From Pseudooceanicola nanhaiensis (lineage in GTDB: Bacteria; Pseudomonadota; Alphaproteobacteria; Rhodobacterales; Rhodobacteraceae), in NCBI RefSeq assembly GCF_020171315.1, contig NZ_JAIUZP010000006.1, forward strand, positions 62,001 through 126,000: a DNA stretch of 64,000 nt, in the 5' to 3' direction. Position numbers and translations under genes: made by a program. The notes below the pieces were generated by a model. That model saw nothing but the letters and a program-made list of their open reading frames with translations. It was not told the origin of the DNA and ran no database searches. Shown piece after piece: positions 26,856-35,159 of this stretch (within the stretch, counting starts at the first letter, position 1; each line of letters begins with the position of its first letter).

Positions 26856-27709
26856 GCCTCCTCCTCCAGCGCGGCGCGGGCGCGGGCCCGTGCGGCGCGG
26901 TAGCCGTGTTTGGGCGCAAAGGTGAAGGCCGTCAGGAAGATCAGCGTCTGCAGCACCACGATCACGCCCCCCGTCGCCCCGTCGAGGAAGTAGGAGATGT
27001 AGGCGCCCAGGAAGCTGGTCAGCGCGCCGATGGCCACGGCGGTCACGATCAGCCGCGGGAAGCGGTCGCAGAGCAGATAGGCGGTGGCCCCCGGTGTCAC
27101 CACCATGGCGATGACGAGGAAGGCCCCCACCGTCTGCATCGCCGCCACGACACAGGCCGAGAGCAGCACGAAGAACACCGCCTTCAGCAGCCCCGGCCTG
27201 AGCCCGATGGAGCGCGCGTGGCTTTCATCGAAGAAGACGACCATGAGGTCCTTCCACTTCGCCAGCAGCACCGCCAGCGAGACGAAGCCGATGATCGCCA
27301 GTTGCAGCGTGTCGCCCGGCGTGATGGCGAGGATATTGCCCATGGTGATCGTATCGAGCGAGATCGCCATCGGGTTCAGCGAGACCATGAAGAGCCCGAG
27401 GCCGAAGAACGCCGTGAAGATCAGCCCGATGACCACGTCCACCTTCAGCCCGGACCGGTCCGAGAGGAAGAGCATCGCCGCCGCCGCCAGCCCGCCCGAC
27501 AGGAAGGCGCCAAGCGCGAAGGGCAGACCCAGCATATAGGCCCCGGCCACGCCGGGCACCACGGCATGGGACAGCGCGTCGCCGATCAGCGACCAGCCCT
27601 TCAGCATCAGGTAGGCCGAGAGGAAGGCACAGACCCCGCCCACGAGGGCGGACACCCACATGGCGTTCGTCATGTAGCCGTAGGTGAAGGGCTCCAGCAG
27701 CAGGCTCAT
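26852..27709 (-). CDS. sitC: metal ABC transporter permease (SitC-like)
   Basis: 285-residue ABC-3 permease. The family block [19 protein letters not shown] is clear. The C-terminus is basic ([11 protein letters not shown]). A one-codon overlap links it to the ATPase gene upstream and to the second permease downstream. Two-permease operons are typical of SitABCD/MntABCD-type manganese importers rather than ZnuABC. Confidence 0.87.
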   Translation of the reverse strand: MSLLLEPFTYGYMTNAMWVSALVGGVCAFLSAYLMLKGWSLIGDALSHAVVPGVAGAYMLGLPFALGAFLSGGLAAAAMLFLSDRSGLKVDVVIGLIFTAFFGLGLFMVSLNPMAISLDTITMGNILAITPGDTLQLAIIGFVSLAVLLAKWKDLMVVFFDESHARSIGLRPGLLKAVFFVLLSACVVAAMQTVGAFLVIAMVVTPGATAYLLCDRFPRLIVTAVAIGALTSFLGAYISYFLDGATGGVIVVLQTLIFLTAFTFAPKHGYRAARARARAALEEEA

Positions 27710-28590
27710 CGCCGCGTCCCCGGTTCGCGGTACTGCACGAAGGGGCGTTCGTCGTCGGTCAGGATCGAAACCTCGCGCCCGTCGTCATCCTCGTGCAGCG
27801 CGCTGCCGCCGAGGGTGAACTGGCGCAGCACGCCGCCGAAGGCCTTCTCGAGGTTGGCACGGGTGAAGATCTCCTCTGTCGGGCCATGGGCCAACACGGT
27901 GCCCTTGACCAGGACGGTGCGGTCGCAGAACTCAGGCACGGTGCCGAGGTTGTGGGTCGAGACCAGCATCACGCGGCCCTCGTCGCGCAGCTCCCGCAGC
28001 AGGGCGATGATCTGCTCCTCGGTCTTCACGTCGACGCCGGTGAAGGGTTCGTCCAGCAGGATCACCTGCCCGTCCTGCGCAAGCGCCCGGGCCAGGAAGA
28101 CGCGCTTCTTCTGCCCGCCCGACAGCTCGCCGATCTGCCGGTGCCGGAAGTCCAGCATGTTCACCCGCGAAAGCGCAGCCTCCACCGCCGCGTGATCCGC
28201 CTTCGACGGCCGCCGGAAGAAGCCCATGTGGCCATAGCGGCCCATCATCACCACGTCCTCCACCAGCACCGGGAAGGTCCAATCGACCTCCTCTGACTGG
28301 GGCACATAGGCGACGAGGTTCTGTTTCAGCGCCTGCGCCACGGGCAGGCCCAGCAGGGTGATCTCTCCACCCGCCACCTGAACAAAGCCCATGATCGCCT
28401 TGAAAAGCGTGGATTTTCCCGCGCCGTTCACGCCGACCAGAGCAGTCACCGTCCCGCGCGGGATCTGGAAACTGGCGTGGCGCAGCGCGGTATGGCCGTT
28501 GCGGTAGGTCACGGTGACATCGCGAGCGGTGATGCCGCTGCCGGGCCCCGCATCGCCCGTGTCACGGGTCTGGCTGCTCGTCTGTGTCAT
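27706..28590 (-). CDS. sitB: metal ABC transporter ATP-binding protein (SitB-like)
   Basis: 294 residues. Walker [10 protein letters not shown], signature [15 protein letters not shown], Walker [13 protein letters not shown] and VSTHNLGTV mark the manganese/zinc/iron ATPase subfamily. The tail beyond residue 250 is hydrophilic and not part of the ATPase core. It overlaps the first permease gene. Confidence 0.9.
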   Translation of the reverse strand: MTQTSSQTRDTGDAGPGSGITARDVTVTYRNGHTALRHASFQIPRGTVTALVGVNGAGKSTLFKAIMGFVQVAGGEITLLGLPVAQALKQNLVAYVPQSEEVDWTFPVLVEDVVMMGRYGHMGFFRRPSKADHAAVEAALSRVNMLDFRHRQIGELSGGQKKRVFLARALAQDGQVILLDEPFTGVDVKTEEQIIALLRELRDEGRVMLVSTHNLGTVPEFCDRTVLVKGTVLAHGPTEEIFTRANLEKAFGGVLRQFTLGGSALHEDDDGREVSILTDDERPFVQYREPGTRR

Positions 28591-28638
28591 CGTCCACTCT
28601 CTCCTGTCCCGGGCCGCCGTCGTGCGGATGGCGCGGGC

Positions 28639-29541
28639 TCACTTTGTCCCGGCGTGCAACCCGTCCACCACGGTCTGCGCCGTCACCCGCAGCAGGTCGA
28701 GGTAGCTGGGCACCGGGCCGCCCTCCGCCGACAGGCTGTCGACGTAGAGGACGCCGCCATAGGCCGCCCCGGTCTCGCGGGCGACCTGCTCTGCCGGGGC
28801 AGTGTTCACCGTGCTCTCGCAGAAGACGACGGGGATGGTGTTCTCCTTCACCCCGTCGATCACCTTGCGGACCTGTTGCGGCGTGCCCATCTGGTCGGCG
28901 TTCATCGGCCAGAGGTAGAGCTCCTGCATCCCGAAATCCCGCGCGAGGTAGCTGAAGGCGCCTTCGCAGGTCACCAGCCAGCGCTGCGCCTCGGGGATCT
29001 CGGCGACCTGCGCCCGGAGCGGCTCCAGCGTGGCGCGTAGCTCGTCCTTGTAGGCCTGCGCGTTGGCAGCATAGGTCGCGGCGTTTTCCGGGTCCTGCGC
29101 GGCAAGGGCCGCCTCGATGTTGTCGATGTAGATCAGGGCATTCTCCAGCCCCATCCAGGCGTGCGGGTTGGGCTTGCCCTCGTAGGCGCCCGCCGCGATC
29201 GGGATCGGGTCGATGCCCTCGGTCAGCGTCGCGGAGGGCACATCCTTCAGATGCCGCAGAAACTGCTCGAACCAAAGCTCAAGGTTCATGCCGTTCCAGA
29301 GGATCAGGTCGGCCCCCTGCGCCCGCACGATGTCGCGCGGCGTCGGCTGGTAGCCGTGGATCTCGGCCCCCGGCTTGGTGATCGAGACGACTTCGGCCGC
29401 GTCGCCCGCCACATGGCTGGCCATGTCGGCCAGCACGGTGAAGGTGGTCACGACCTTCATCTTCTCGGCCGCGACAGCACCCTGCGCGAGGATCAGCGCC
29501 AAGGCCGTTCCGCCGATGGCCGATGTCAGAAAGGTCTTCAT
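28639..29541 (-). CDS. sitA: metal ABC transporter substrate-binding protein (SitA-like)
   Basis: 300 residues, cluster A-I (TroA-like) binding protein with signal sequence ending GAVAAE. The four expected metal ligands are visible: His in EIHGYQPT, His in NPHAWMG, Glu in TCEGAFSYLA and Asp in YVDSLS. A His-His-Glu-Asp set without the long His-rich loop of ZnuA favours manganese or ferrous iron. The ATG at 29541 is preferred to the GTG one codon earlier. A Fur/Mur-type palindrome lies about 60 bp upstream. Confidence 0.9.
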   Translation of the reverse strand: MKTFLTSAIGGTALALILAQGAVAAEKMKVVTTFTVLADMASHVAGDAAEVVSITKPGAEIHGYQPTPRDIVRAQGADLILWNGMNLELWFEQFLRHLKDVPSATLTEGIDPIPIAAGAYEGKPNPHAWMGLENALIYIDNIEAALAAQDPENAATYAANAQAYKDELRATLEPLRAQVAEIPEAQRWLVTCEGAFSYLARDFGMQELYLWPMNADQMGTPQQVRKVIDGVKENTIPVVFCESTVNTAPAEQVARETGAAYGGVLYVDSLSAEGGPVPSYLDLLRVTAQTVVDGLHAGTK

Positions 29542-29579
29542 CACCGCATACTCCCAGTCCGGTTGCCCCGTTTAGATGC

Positions 29580-29623
29580 GAACCATTCTCAGGAGTCAAA
29601 GAAAATGAGAACCATTCTCATTT
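29580..29623 (-). promoter_or_regulatory. Fur/Mur-type operator of sitABCD
   Basis: ATGAGAACCATTCTCAT (29605-29621), extendable by two bases each side, is a perfect palindrome around CCA. Its right half GAACCATTCTCA (29609-29620) recurs exactly at 29580-29591, 29 bp away. In alphaproteobacteria sitABCD is repressed by the manganese-responsive Fur homologue Mur, so this is the likely site; the assignment to Mur rather than Fur is inference. Confidence 0.75.
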
Positions 29624-29643
29624 TTCCGACGCACGAAGCCGTG

Positions 29644-29664
29644 AGCGCCCGGCTCCCGGGCGCT
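29644..29664 (-). terminator. hairpin after the DHOD-like gene
   Basis: Perfect 9-bp stem AGCGCCCGG/CCGGGCGCT with a three-base loop, just past the stop codon at 29676. T-rich sequence is poor on the minus strand, so termination strength is uncertain. Confidence 0.5.
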
Positions 29665-29675
29665 TTGCCTGTTGG

Positions 29676-30728
29676 TCAGCGGCTTTCGGGCGGCAGGAAG
29701 TCTTTCCAGTGGTCCTGAAGCTCGGGCATCTCGGCGAAGGTCTTCCGCCGGTCGGCGGCCAGCCCGATGATCTCGGAGGCGGCCTGCCCCTTGCCGTCGA
29801 GGTAGGCCCGTAGCGCCGCGAGGCTCTCCTCGATCACGCCGAAACCGCGCAGCATCACCGCCGAGGCCATGCCAACGGCCGAGGCCCCGGCCAGCATCGC
29901 GCGCGCCACGTCGAGGCCCCCGGTCACCCCGTTGATCCCGATCAGCGCCCTCTCCGGCCCCAAGGCCGCCCGGCAGAGCGTCAGCCAGTGGCAGGTCAGC
30001 GGCAGGTTCCAGAACCCGCCGTAGCCGCCCGAGGTGCCGATCAGCGGCGCCTGCGTGTCGAGGTCGGGCAGCATCCCCAGCAGACGACCCGCGACGATGA
30101 CGCTCTCCGCCCCCGCCTCATGGGCCGCAACCGCGAGATCCGGCACGTCCGAGGATTGGCCCGTCAGCTTGATCCAGACCGGGATGTCCACCGCCTCGCA
30201 GACCGCGCGGGCCAGCAGGCCGACCCGGTCGGCAGCGGTTTCGGTCGAGACGGCCCCGGCGGCGGCCTCGCGGGCATAGGGCGTGCCGATGTTGAACTCC
30301 AGCGCCCGGAAGCCAGCCTGCTCCACCGCCTGCGCCATCTCGACGGCGCGGGCGATGTCGGCGTTGATCAGGCTGGGCACCAGCAGGCAGTCGGCCTCGT
30401 GCGCCAGCCGGTCCGCCGCGCGGCACTGGTCGAGCCAGGCCTCGAACCCCAGCGGGTGCAGGCCTGAGCGCGAGAGGATCATCGTGGCGGGATCGGCCTC
30501 GGGGCCCCAGTCCACGGCCTCCCAGCGGTCGTTGAGGGCCACGTATTCCGCCGCCCGCAGCTGCGCCTTGGCCGCCGCGCTTTCGTTGGTGGATTTCACC
30601 ACCACCGCCCCGGCCCCGGCCCGGATCGCGGCAGCAAGGCCGCCCTCCGCGATCAGGTGTTCCGCGGGCGCGGCAATGACGGGGTTCTTGAGCCGCAGAC
30701 GGCCCAGTTGCACCGAAAGATCCGCCAT
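29676..30728 (-). CDS. dihydroorotate dehydrogenase-like flavoprotein
   Basis: 350-residue TIM-barrel protein of the class I dihydroorotate dehydrogenase/PreA type. Matching blocks are LKNPVIAAPAE near the start, the phosphate-binding strands ALIGINGVTGGLD and AGASAVGMASAV near the end, and VWIKLTGQSSD in the middle. It probably binds FMN and oxidises or reduces a pyrimidine-like or other ring compound. The ATG overlaps the stop of the TRAP DctM gene, so it is in the TRAP operon, and the transporter's cargo is likely its substrate or precursor. A true pyrD role is unlikely in this context. Confidence 0.75.
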   Translation of the reverse strand: MADLSVQLGRLRLKNPVIAAPAEHLIAEGGLAAAIRAGAGAVVVKSTNESAAAKAQLRAAEYVALNDRWEAVDWGPEADPATMILSRSGLHPLGFEAWLDQCRAADRLAHEADCLLVPSLINADIARAVEMAQAVEQAGFRALEFNIGTPYAREAAAGAVSTETAADRVGLLARAVCEAVDIPVWIKLTGQSSDVPDLAVAAHEAGAESVIVAGRLLGMLPDLDTQAPLIGTSGGYGGFWNLPLTCHWLTLCRAALGPERALIGINGVTGGLDVARAMLAGASAVGMASAVMLRGFGVIEESLAALRAYLDGKGQAASEIIGLAADRRKTFAEMPELQDHWKDFLPPESR

Positions 30729-32005
30729 CAATGCACCAGCAGGTTCGGCAGGAAGAGCACCACCTGCGGGAAGACGGTGATCACCGCCAGCACCACCAGT
30801 GCCAGCCCCACCATGGGCAGCGCGTGAAGCGAGATCTTCTCGATCGGGCGCTTGGTCACCCCGGACATCACGTAGAGGCACAGCCCCACGGGCGGCGTGG
30901 CAAAGCCGATCAGGCAGTTGAAGACCACGATCACGCCCAGATGCACCGGGTCCATCCCCAGCTGCTGGCCGATCGCCATCAGCGCGGGCACGGTCAGGAT
31001 CAGGATCCCCACGGTGTCGAGGAACATCCCCAGCACCAGCAGGATCAGGTTCACCATCAGCAGGATGACCCACTTGTTCTCGGAGACTGAGTTCAGCGCC
31101 GTGACCACGGTCTGGGGCAGCCGCTCCATGGCGAAGATGAGCGAGAGCACATGGGCGAAGCCGATCAGCAGGTAGATCGTCGCGCTCATCATCGCGGTGG
31201 AGAGGAACACCCGCCGCAGCCGCGGCAGCGACAGCGCCCGGTACCAGAACCCCGCCACGATCAGCGCATAGACCACGGCCACCGCCGCCGCCTCGGTCGG
31301 CGTCACGACGCCGCCGCGGATGCCACCGATGATGATCACCGGCAACAGCAAGACGGGGGCGCAGTTTGCCGCGGCGCGGACGATCTCGGACAGGCCCATC
31401 GGCGGCAGCTTGGGATAGCCGCGCCGCCCCGCGATCCAGACCGCATAGGCCGAAAGGATCACCGCCAGCAGCGCGCCGGGCACGATCCCCGCCACGAAGA
31501 GCTTGGAGATCGACGTGCCCGAGAGCGCGCCGTAGAGGATCATCGCGATGGAGGGCGGCACCAGCGGCGCCATGATCGAGGAGACGCCGATCAGGGCTGC
31601 GGCGTAATCCTCGTGGTAGCCCTGCCGCTTGAGGTCCGGCGTCAGCACGGTGCCAAGCGCCGCCGCATCCGCCGCAGCCGAGCCGCTGACGCCGCCGAAG
31701 AGGAAGGAGCCCCAGACCGCCGTCAGGGACAGCCCGCCCCGGAACCGGCCGACGAGCGAATTGGCAAAACCCACCAGCCGCTGGGTCAGCCCGCCCACGT
31801 CCATCAGGTTGCCGGCGAGGATGAAGAGCGGGATCGCCAGCAGGACGAAACTGTCCTGCCCCGCGAACATCCGCTGCGGAATGGCCACGAGGAAGCGCAG
31901 GTTGTCGGTGAAGACGAAATATCCCATCGCCGAGAGGCCGAGCACGAAGGCGATCGGCACGCCCATGGCGAGGGTGAGGAAGAAGATGGAGCCGAGCCAG
32001 ATCAT
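30728..32005 (-). CDS. dctM: TRAP transporter large permease (DctM)
   Basis: 425 residues, very hydrophobic, with the DctM signatures FGGVSGSAAADAAALGTVLTPDLKRQGY and PTEAAAVAVVYAL. It is the sodium-coupled ion-transporter subunit of a tripartite ATP-independent periplasmic importer, with the small permease upstream (4-bp overlap) and the binding protein gene at 32618. Confidence 0.93.
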   Translation of the reverse strand: MIWLGSIFFLTLAMGVPIAFVLGLSAMGYFVFTDNLRFLVAIPQRMFAGQDSFVLLAIPLFILAGNLMDVGGLTQRLVGFANSLVGRFRGGLSLTAVWGSFLFGGVSGSAAADAAALGTVLTPDLKRQGYHEDYAAALIGVSSIMAPLVPPSIAMILYGALSGTSISKLFVAGIVPGALLAVILSAYAVWIAGRRGYPKLPPMGLSEIVRAAANCAPVLLLPVIIIGGIRGGVVTPTEAAAVAVVYALIVAGFWYRALSLPRLRRVFLSTAMMSATIYLLIGFAHVLSLIFAMERLPQTVVTALNSVSENKWVILLMVNLILLVLGMFLDTVGILILTVPALMAIGQQLGMDPVHLGVIVVFNCLIGFATPPVGLCLYVMSGVTKRPIEKISLHALPMVGLALVVLAVITVFPQVVLFLPNLLVH

Positions 32006-32538
32006 TCCGCGATCTCCGGGATATGGATCTCGGTGCTGCGGGGCTCTGCCCCCCGGCAGAAGGTCAGCACCAGCGTCGCCGCCACGTGCAGCGCCACCAG
32101 CAGGCTGCCCACCGCCACCGAGATGTGAATGAGGAACATGGAGACCGGGATCGCCGTGGCGGTGCCGCCGCGGGTCTTCCAGGCGAACTTCCAGCCGTAC
32201 CAGGCGATGGTCAGCATCATCGCCAGCACCAGAAGCCGCCCGGCCTGCGTCACCACGAGGGCGGCACGGGGCGGCAGCAGCTGCACCAGCAGCTCCATCC
32301 CGATCATCTCGCCGCGCGAATAGGCCAGTCCGAGGCCCAGCGAGGTGATCCAGATCATGATGTAGCGCAGCGCCTCCTCCGACCAGGAGAGCGAGGCGCC
32401 CACCACGTAGCGGAAGAAGACCTGCAGCGTGGCGATCACCACCACCGCGGCCACGCCCGAGATCAACAGAGTTTCCAGTATCGCCACGTATCCGCGCACG
32501 AAACGCATCAGCGGCGGCGGCAAGTCATGCGCCTGCAT
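32002..32538 (-). CDS. dctQ: TRAP transporter small permease (DctQ)
   Basis: 178 residues with four hydrophobic helices and the DctQ motif RYVVGASLSWSEEALRYIMIW. The ATG at 32538 follows GGGAGGGGAC; an upstream ATG at 32568 is less likely. It pairs with the DctM protein whose gene overlaps its stop. Confidence 0.9.
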   Translation of the reverse strand: MQAHDLPPPLMRFVRGYVAILETLLISGVAAVVVIATLQVFFRYVVGASLSWSEEALRYIMIWITSLGLGLAYSRGEMIGMELLVQLLPPRAALVVTQAGRLLVLAMMLTIAWYGWKFAWKTRGGTATAIPVSMFLIHISVAVGSLLVALHVAATLVLTFCRGAEPRSTEIHIPEIAE

Positions 32539-32617
32539 GTCCCCTCCCTTCGTTCCTTCCGTCGGCACCGATCGACAGGCGGGCCCGGTCAGCGCCGGCC
32601 CGCCTGCCCGCCATGCC

Positions 32618-33613
32618 TCAGTCCTGCAGAGACTGCGCCTTCTCCACGAAGGCGGCGATCAGCGGATCGCTGTCGGCATAGCTTTTCACGACCGGCGCCC
32701 AGGCCTCCTCCAGCTGGGCCTTGAAGTCGTCAGAGGCTTCGGTGATCGTCACGCCCTTGGCGGCCAGCGACGTCTTCAGTTCCTCGTCATAGGCGGCCAC
32801 GGCCATCACCTGCGGCTCGACCGAGGCACGGGCGCTTTCGCGCAGGATGGTCTGCTGCTCCTCGGTCAGTCCCTCGAAAAGGTCCTTGTTGATCAGCATG
32901 ATCCCCGGCCAGAAGTAATGCCCGGTCAGCGTGACGTTATGCGCCGCCTCGTAGAGCCCCTCGGACTCGATCGAGGTCAGGTTGATCTCCACCGCGTCGA
33001 TGGCGCCGGTCTCAAGGCCCGAGTAGATCTCCCCGTAGGCCATGGGCGTCGGGTTCACGCCGACGGCGTTCCAGACCGCAAGGAAGAGCTTGGTGGGCGC
33101 CACGCGGGTCTTGAGCCCCTTGAAGCCCTCCATCGACGTGACCGCGTCGCCGGTCGACAGGAAGTGCCGCTGCCCGCCCTCGTAGAGGCCAAGCCCGATC
33201 ATCCCGTGATCGCCGAGCGCATCCATGATCGCCTCCGCCTCGGGCGAGACAGCCATCTTGGCGAACTCCTCGTAGCCGCGCATGACATAGGGCAGCTGGA
33301 AGGCATCCACCGCCGGCGTCAGCGTGGCAAGCGCCGAGGAGGAGTTCACGGTCATGTCCACCGTGCCCAGCTGGACCCCCTCCATCAGCTCCTTCACGTC
33401 GCCCATCTGGCGCGCCGGGAAGATGTCGATCTTGATCGACCCGTCCGAGCGTTCATCCACTTCCTTCGCAAAGCGGACCGCCGCATCATGCAGCGGGTGG
33501 GATTCGAAGACCGCGTGGCCCAGCGTCAGCGTCAGATCCTGCGCCATGGCCGCCGGGGCCAAGGTCATCAGGGTGCCAGCCAGCACCCCGGCAAAACCGG
33601 TGTGAAATTTCAT
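32618..33613 (-). CDS. dctP: TRAP transporter substrate-binding protein (DctP)
   Basis: 331 residues with signal sequence ending APAAMAQ (about residue 24). DctP blocks seen are LGHAVFESHPLHDAAVRFAKEVDERSDG, the GAIDAVEINL segment and the carboxylate-binding Arg region GLKTRVAPT. The fold binds organic acids; the ligand is unknown. Start at 33613 follows AGGAGG. First gene of the operon dctP-dctQ-dctM-DHOD-like, divergent from an IclR gene. Confidence 0.9.
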   Translation of the reverse strand: MKFHTGFAGVLAGTLMTLAPAAMAQDLTLTLGHAVFESHPLHDAAVRFAKEVDERSDGSIKIDIFPARQMGDVKELMEGVQLGTVDMTVNSSSALATLTPAVDAFQLPYVMRGYEEFAKMAVSPEAEAIMDALGDHGMIGLGLYEGGQRHFLSTGDAVTSMEGFKGLKTRVAPTKLFLAVWNAVGVNPTPMAYGEIYSGLETGAIDAVEINLTSIESEGLYEAAHNVTLTGHYFWPGIMLINKDLFEGLTEEQQTILRESARASVEPQVMAVAAYDEELKTSLAAKGVTITEASDDFKAQLEEAWAPVVKSYADSDPLIAAFVEKAQSLQD

Positions 33614-33628
33614 TTGAACCTCCTCCGA

Positions 33629-33694
33629 GTTCTCAATATAAGAACCATTGTTCTCGCATTGAGGCTTGCAGATTGTTCTGATCTTGTCAAGAAC
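33629..33694. promoter_or_regulatory. GTTCT/AGAAC operator cluster between dctP and iclR
   Basis: Five five-base half-sites occur: GTTCT at 33629, AGAAC at 33641, GTTCT at 33650, GTTCT at 33675 and AGAAC at 33690. AGAACCATTGTTCT (33641-33654) is a clean inverted repeat. IclR-family proteins bind such short palindromes in the intergenic space they share with their target, so this is the probable control region for both the TRAP operon and the regulator. Confidence 0.55.
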
Positions 33695-33756
33695 GGGATC
33701 AGGACAGAGAAATGAACGCGAGTGCGACCGGGGGCCGGTCGCCGGAAGGGGGCGAT

Positions 33757-34533
33757 ATGCAGAAGGCACGGGTGAAGACATCGGACATGGCGCTCCACAT
33801 TCTGGAGACGATCGCCTTTTCCGAGGATCCGATGAGCCAGACCCAGATCGCCGAGGCGATGGGGATCGTGAAGAGCGCGGCGCACAAGCACCTCTTCACG
33901 CTGGAGGAAAGCGGCTGGGTCGCGCGCGATCCGATCAGCGGGCGCTACGGGCTGGGCCCCAAGGCGTGGCTGGTGGGACAGAGGGCGACGCATATCGCCG
34001 ACCTCGCCGCCTCCGCCGACAGCCTGATGCGCAACACCCGCAGTGAGACCGGCCTCGCCGTGACCATGAGCACGGTGAACAAGCGGATGCTCAACGTGAT
34101 CGCGGCGCTCCACGGCACCCATGCGATCGAGATAGGCGTGCGGCAGGGCAGCCAACTCTCGCTGCATTCCTCGGCCCAAGGGCAAGTCATGCTGGCGTGG
34201 AGCGAGCCCACCCTGCTCGAAGACATCTGCGCGGGCGAGATGAAGGCGCTGACGCCGCACACGATCACCGATCCGGCGGCGCTCCGCGCCCGGATCGAGG
34301 AAACCCGCGCCCGGGGCTATGGCCTCGCCCCCGAGGAGACCCTTCTGGGCGTCAACGTCATCGCAGCACCAGTCTTCGATCACGCGGGCCGGCTGATTGC
34401 GACCGTGGCCATGGTGGGCTCGATCCAGTACCTCACCACGCCGCCGTCGGAGGACCACATCCGCGCGATCACCACGTTGGGTCAGGCCATCTCCCAGACC
34501 CGTGGCTACCGGGGGCCGATGCCCGGCGCCTGA
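33757..34533 (+). CDS. IclR family transcriptional regulator
   Basis: 258 residues from the preferred start, the usual IclR length. Residues 5-65 form the winged helix (SDMALHILETIAFSEDPMSQTQIAEAMGIVKSAAHKHLFTL) and the rest is the GAF-like effector domain (SETGLAVTMSTVNKR to the C-terminus). A longer form from ATG 33712 is possible, but GGAAGGGGG precedes 33757 and the extra residues match nothing. It is divergent from dctP and likely regulates it in response to the imported acid. Confidence 0.87.
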   Translation: MQKARVKTSDMALHILETIAFSEDPMSQTQIAEAMGIVKSAAHKHLFTLEESGWVARDPISGRYGLGPKAWLVGQRATHIADLAASADSLMRNTRSETGLAVTMSTVNKRMLNVIAALHGTHAIEIGVRQGSQLSLHSSAQGQVMLAWSEPTLLEDICAGEMKALTPHTITDPAALRARIEETRARGYGLAPEETLLGVNVIAAPVFDHAGRLIATVAMVGSIQYLTTPPSEDHIRAITTLGQAISQTRGYRGPMPGA

Positions 34534-34725
34534 GGCCACGACCGGCCCCGCCGCCACCCGTTGTCCCGGCACAGCGGACCCGCTCAGCGGATAGTTTCGC
34601 GCGCATGGGGCCCAGGGCAAGTCCCTGCGCGACGACCACCCAAAGAGGCCAAGAAAATCCCTGCGGCAGCGCGGCAGCTTCCCCTTGCGCTCGTCCCCGT
34701 CCCGCGCTATCTGATCGGCCACGCG

Positions 34726-34799
34726 GCGGGTATGATGTAATGGTAGCCTGTCAGCTTCCCAAGCTGAACGCGCGGGTTCGATTCCCGCTACCCGCTCCA
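34726..34799 (+). tRNA. tRNA-Gly (anticodon CCC)
   Basis: Acceptor stem GCGGGTA pairs with TACCCGC. Anticodon stem TCAGC/GCTGA encloses loop TTCCCAA, giving anticodon CCC for GGG glycine codons. The T arm contains GGTTCGATTCC and the 3' CCA is encoded. It is a single tRNA with no attached integrase or attachment repeat seen. Confidence 0.96.
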
Positions 34800-35159
34800 G
34801 ATTTCCCTGACATCTGATCGGTACGCCAGACACGGAGCCATAGGTTATCGTGTGATATCAGCGTATTACGCCCCATTGCTGACGCATCGCCTCACCCTGC
34901 CCGCAAGACGGGCCTGGCGACACACCGCGCCCACCTGCCTGCACATCCGGCAGCGCCTCGGAAAATGCCCGCGCATTCCGCTCCCGGCTCTTCCAATCCC
35001 CCCGGATCGGCGTAAGGTCCGCCGCGGCTCAAGTGCACCGTATAGGACAGCTTGCGAGGCAGGGCCTGACGACCGGCATCCGGCGCCCCCGGCAGACCGC
35101 CCCTCTGACCGCGATGCCCCAAGAGCGGCGGCCCCTCACCGCCGGCAAAGGAGATATGA
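34800..35159. other. gene-free stretch after tRNA-Gly
   Basis: 360 bp without a credible gene on either strand. It includes a small CCCGC/GCGGG-type hairpin near 34905 and the leader of the peptidase gene. No integrase remnant or direct repeat of the tRNA 3' end was found. Confidence 0.4.

Noticed and set aside
34726..35159. tRNA-Gly as a genomic-island attachment site
   Set aside because: No integrase, no repeat of the tRNA 3' end and no shift in gene type were found downstream.
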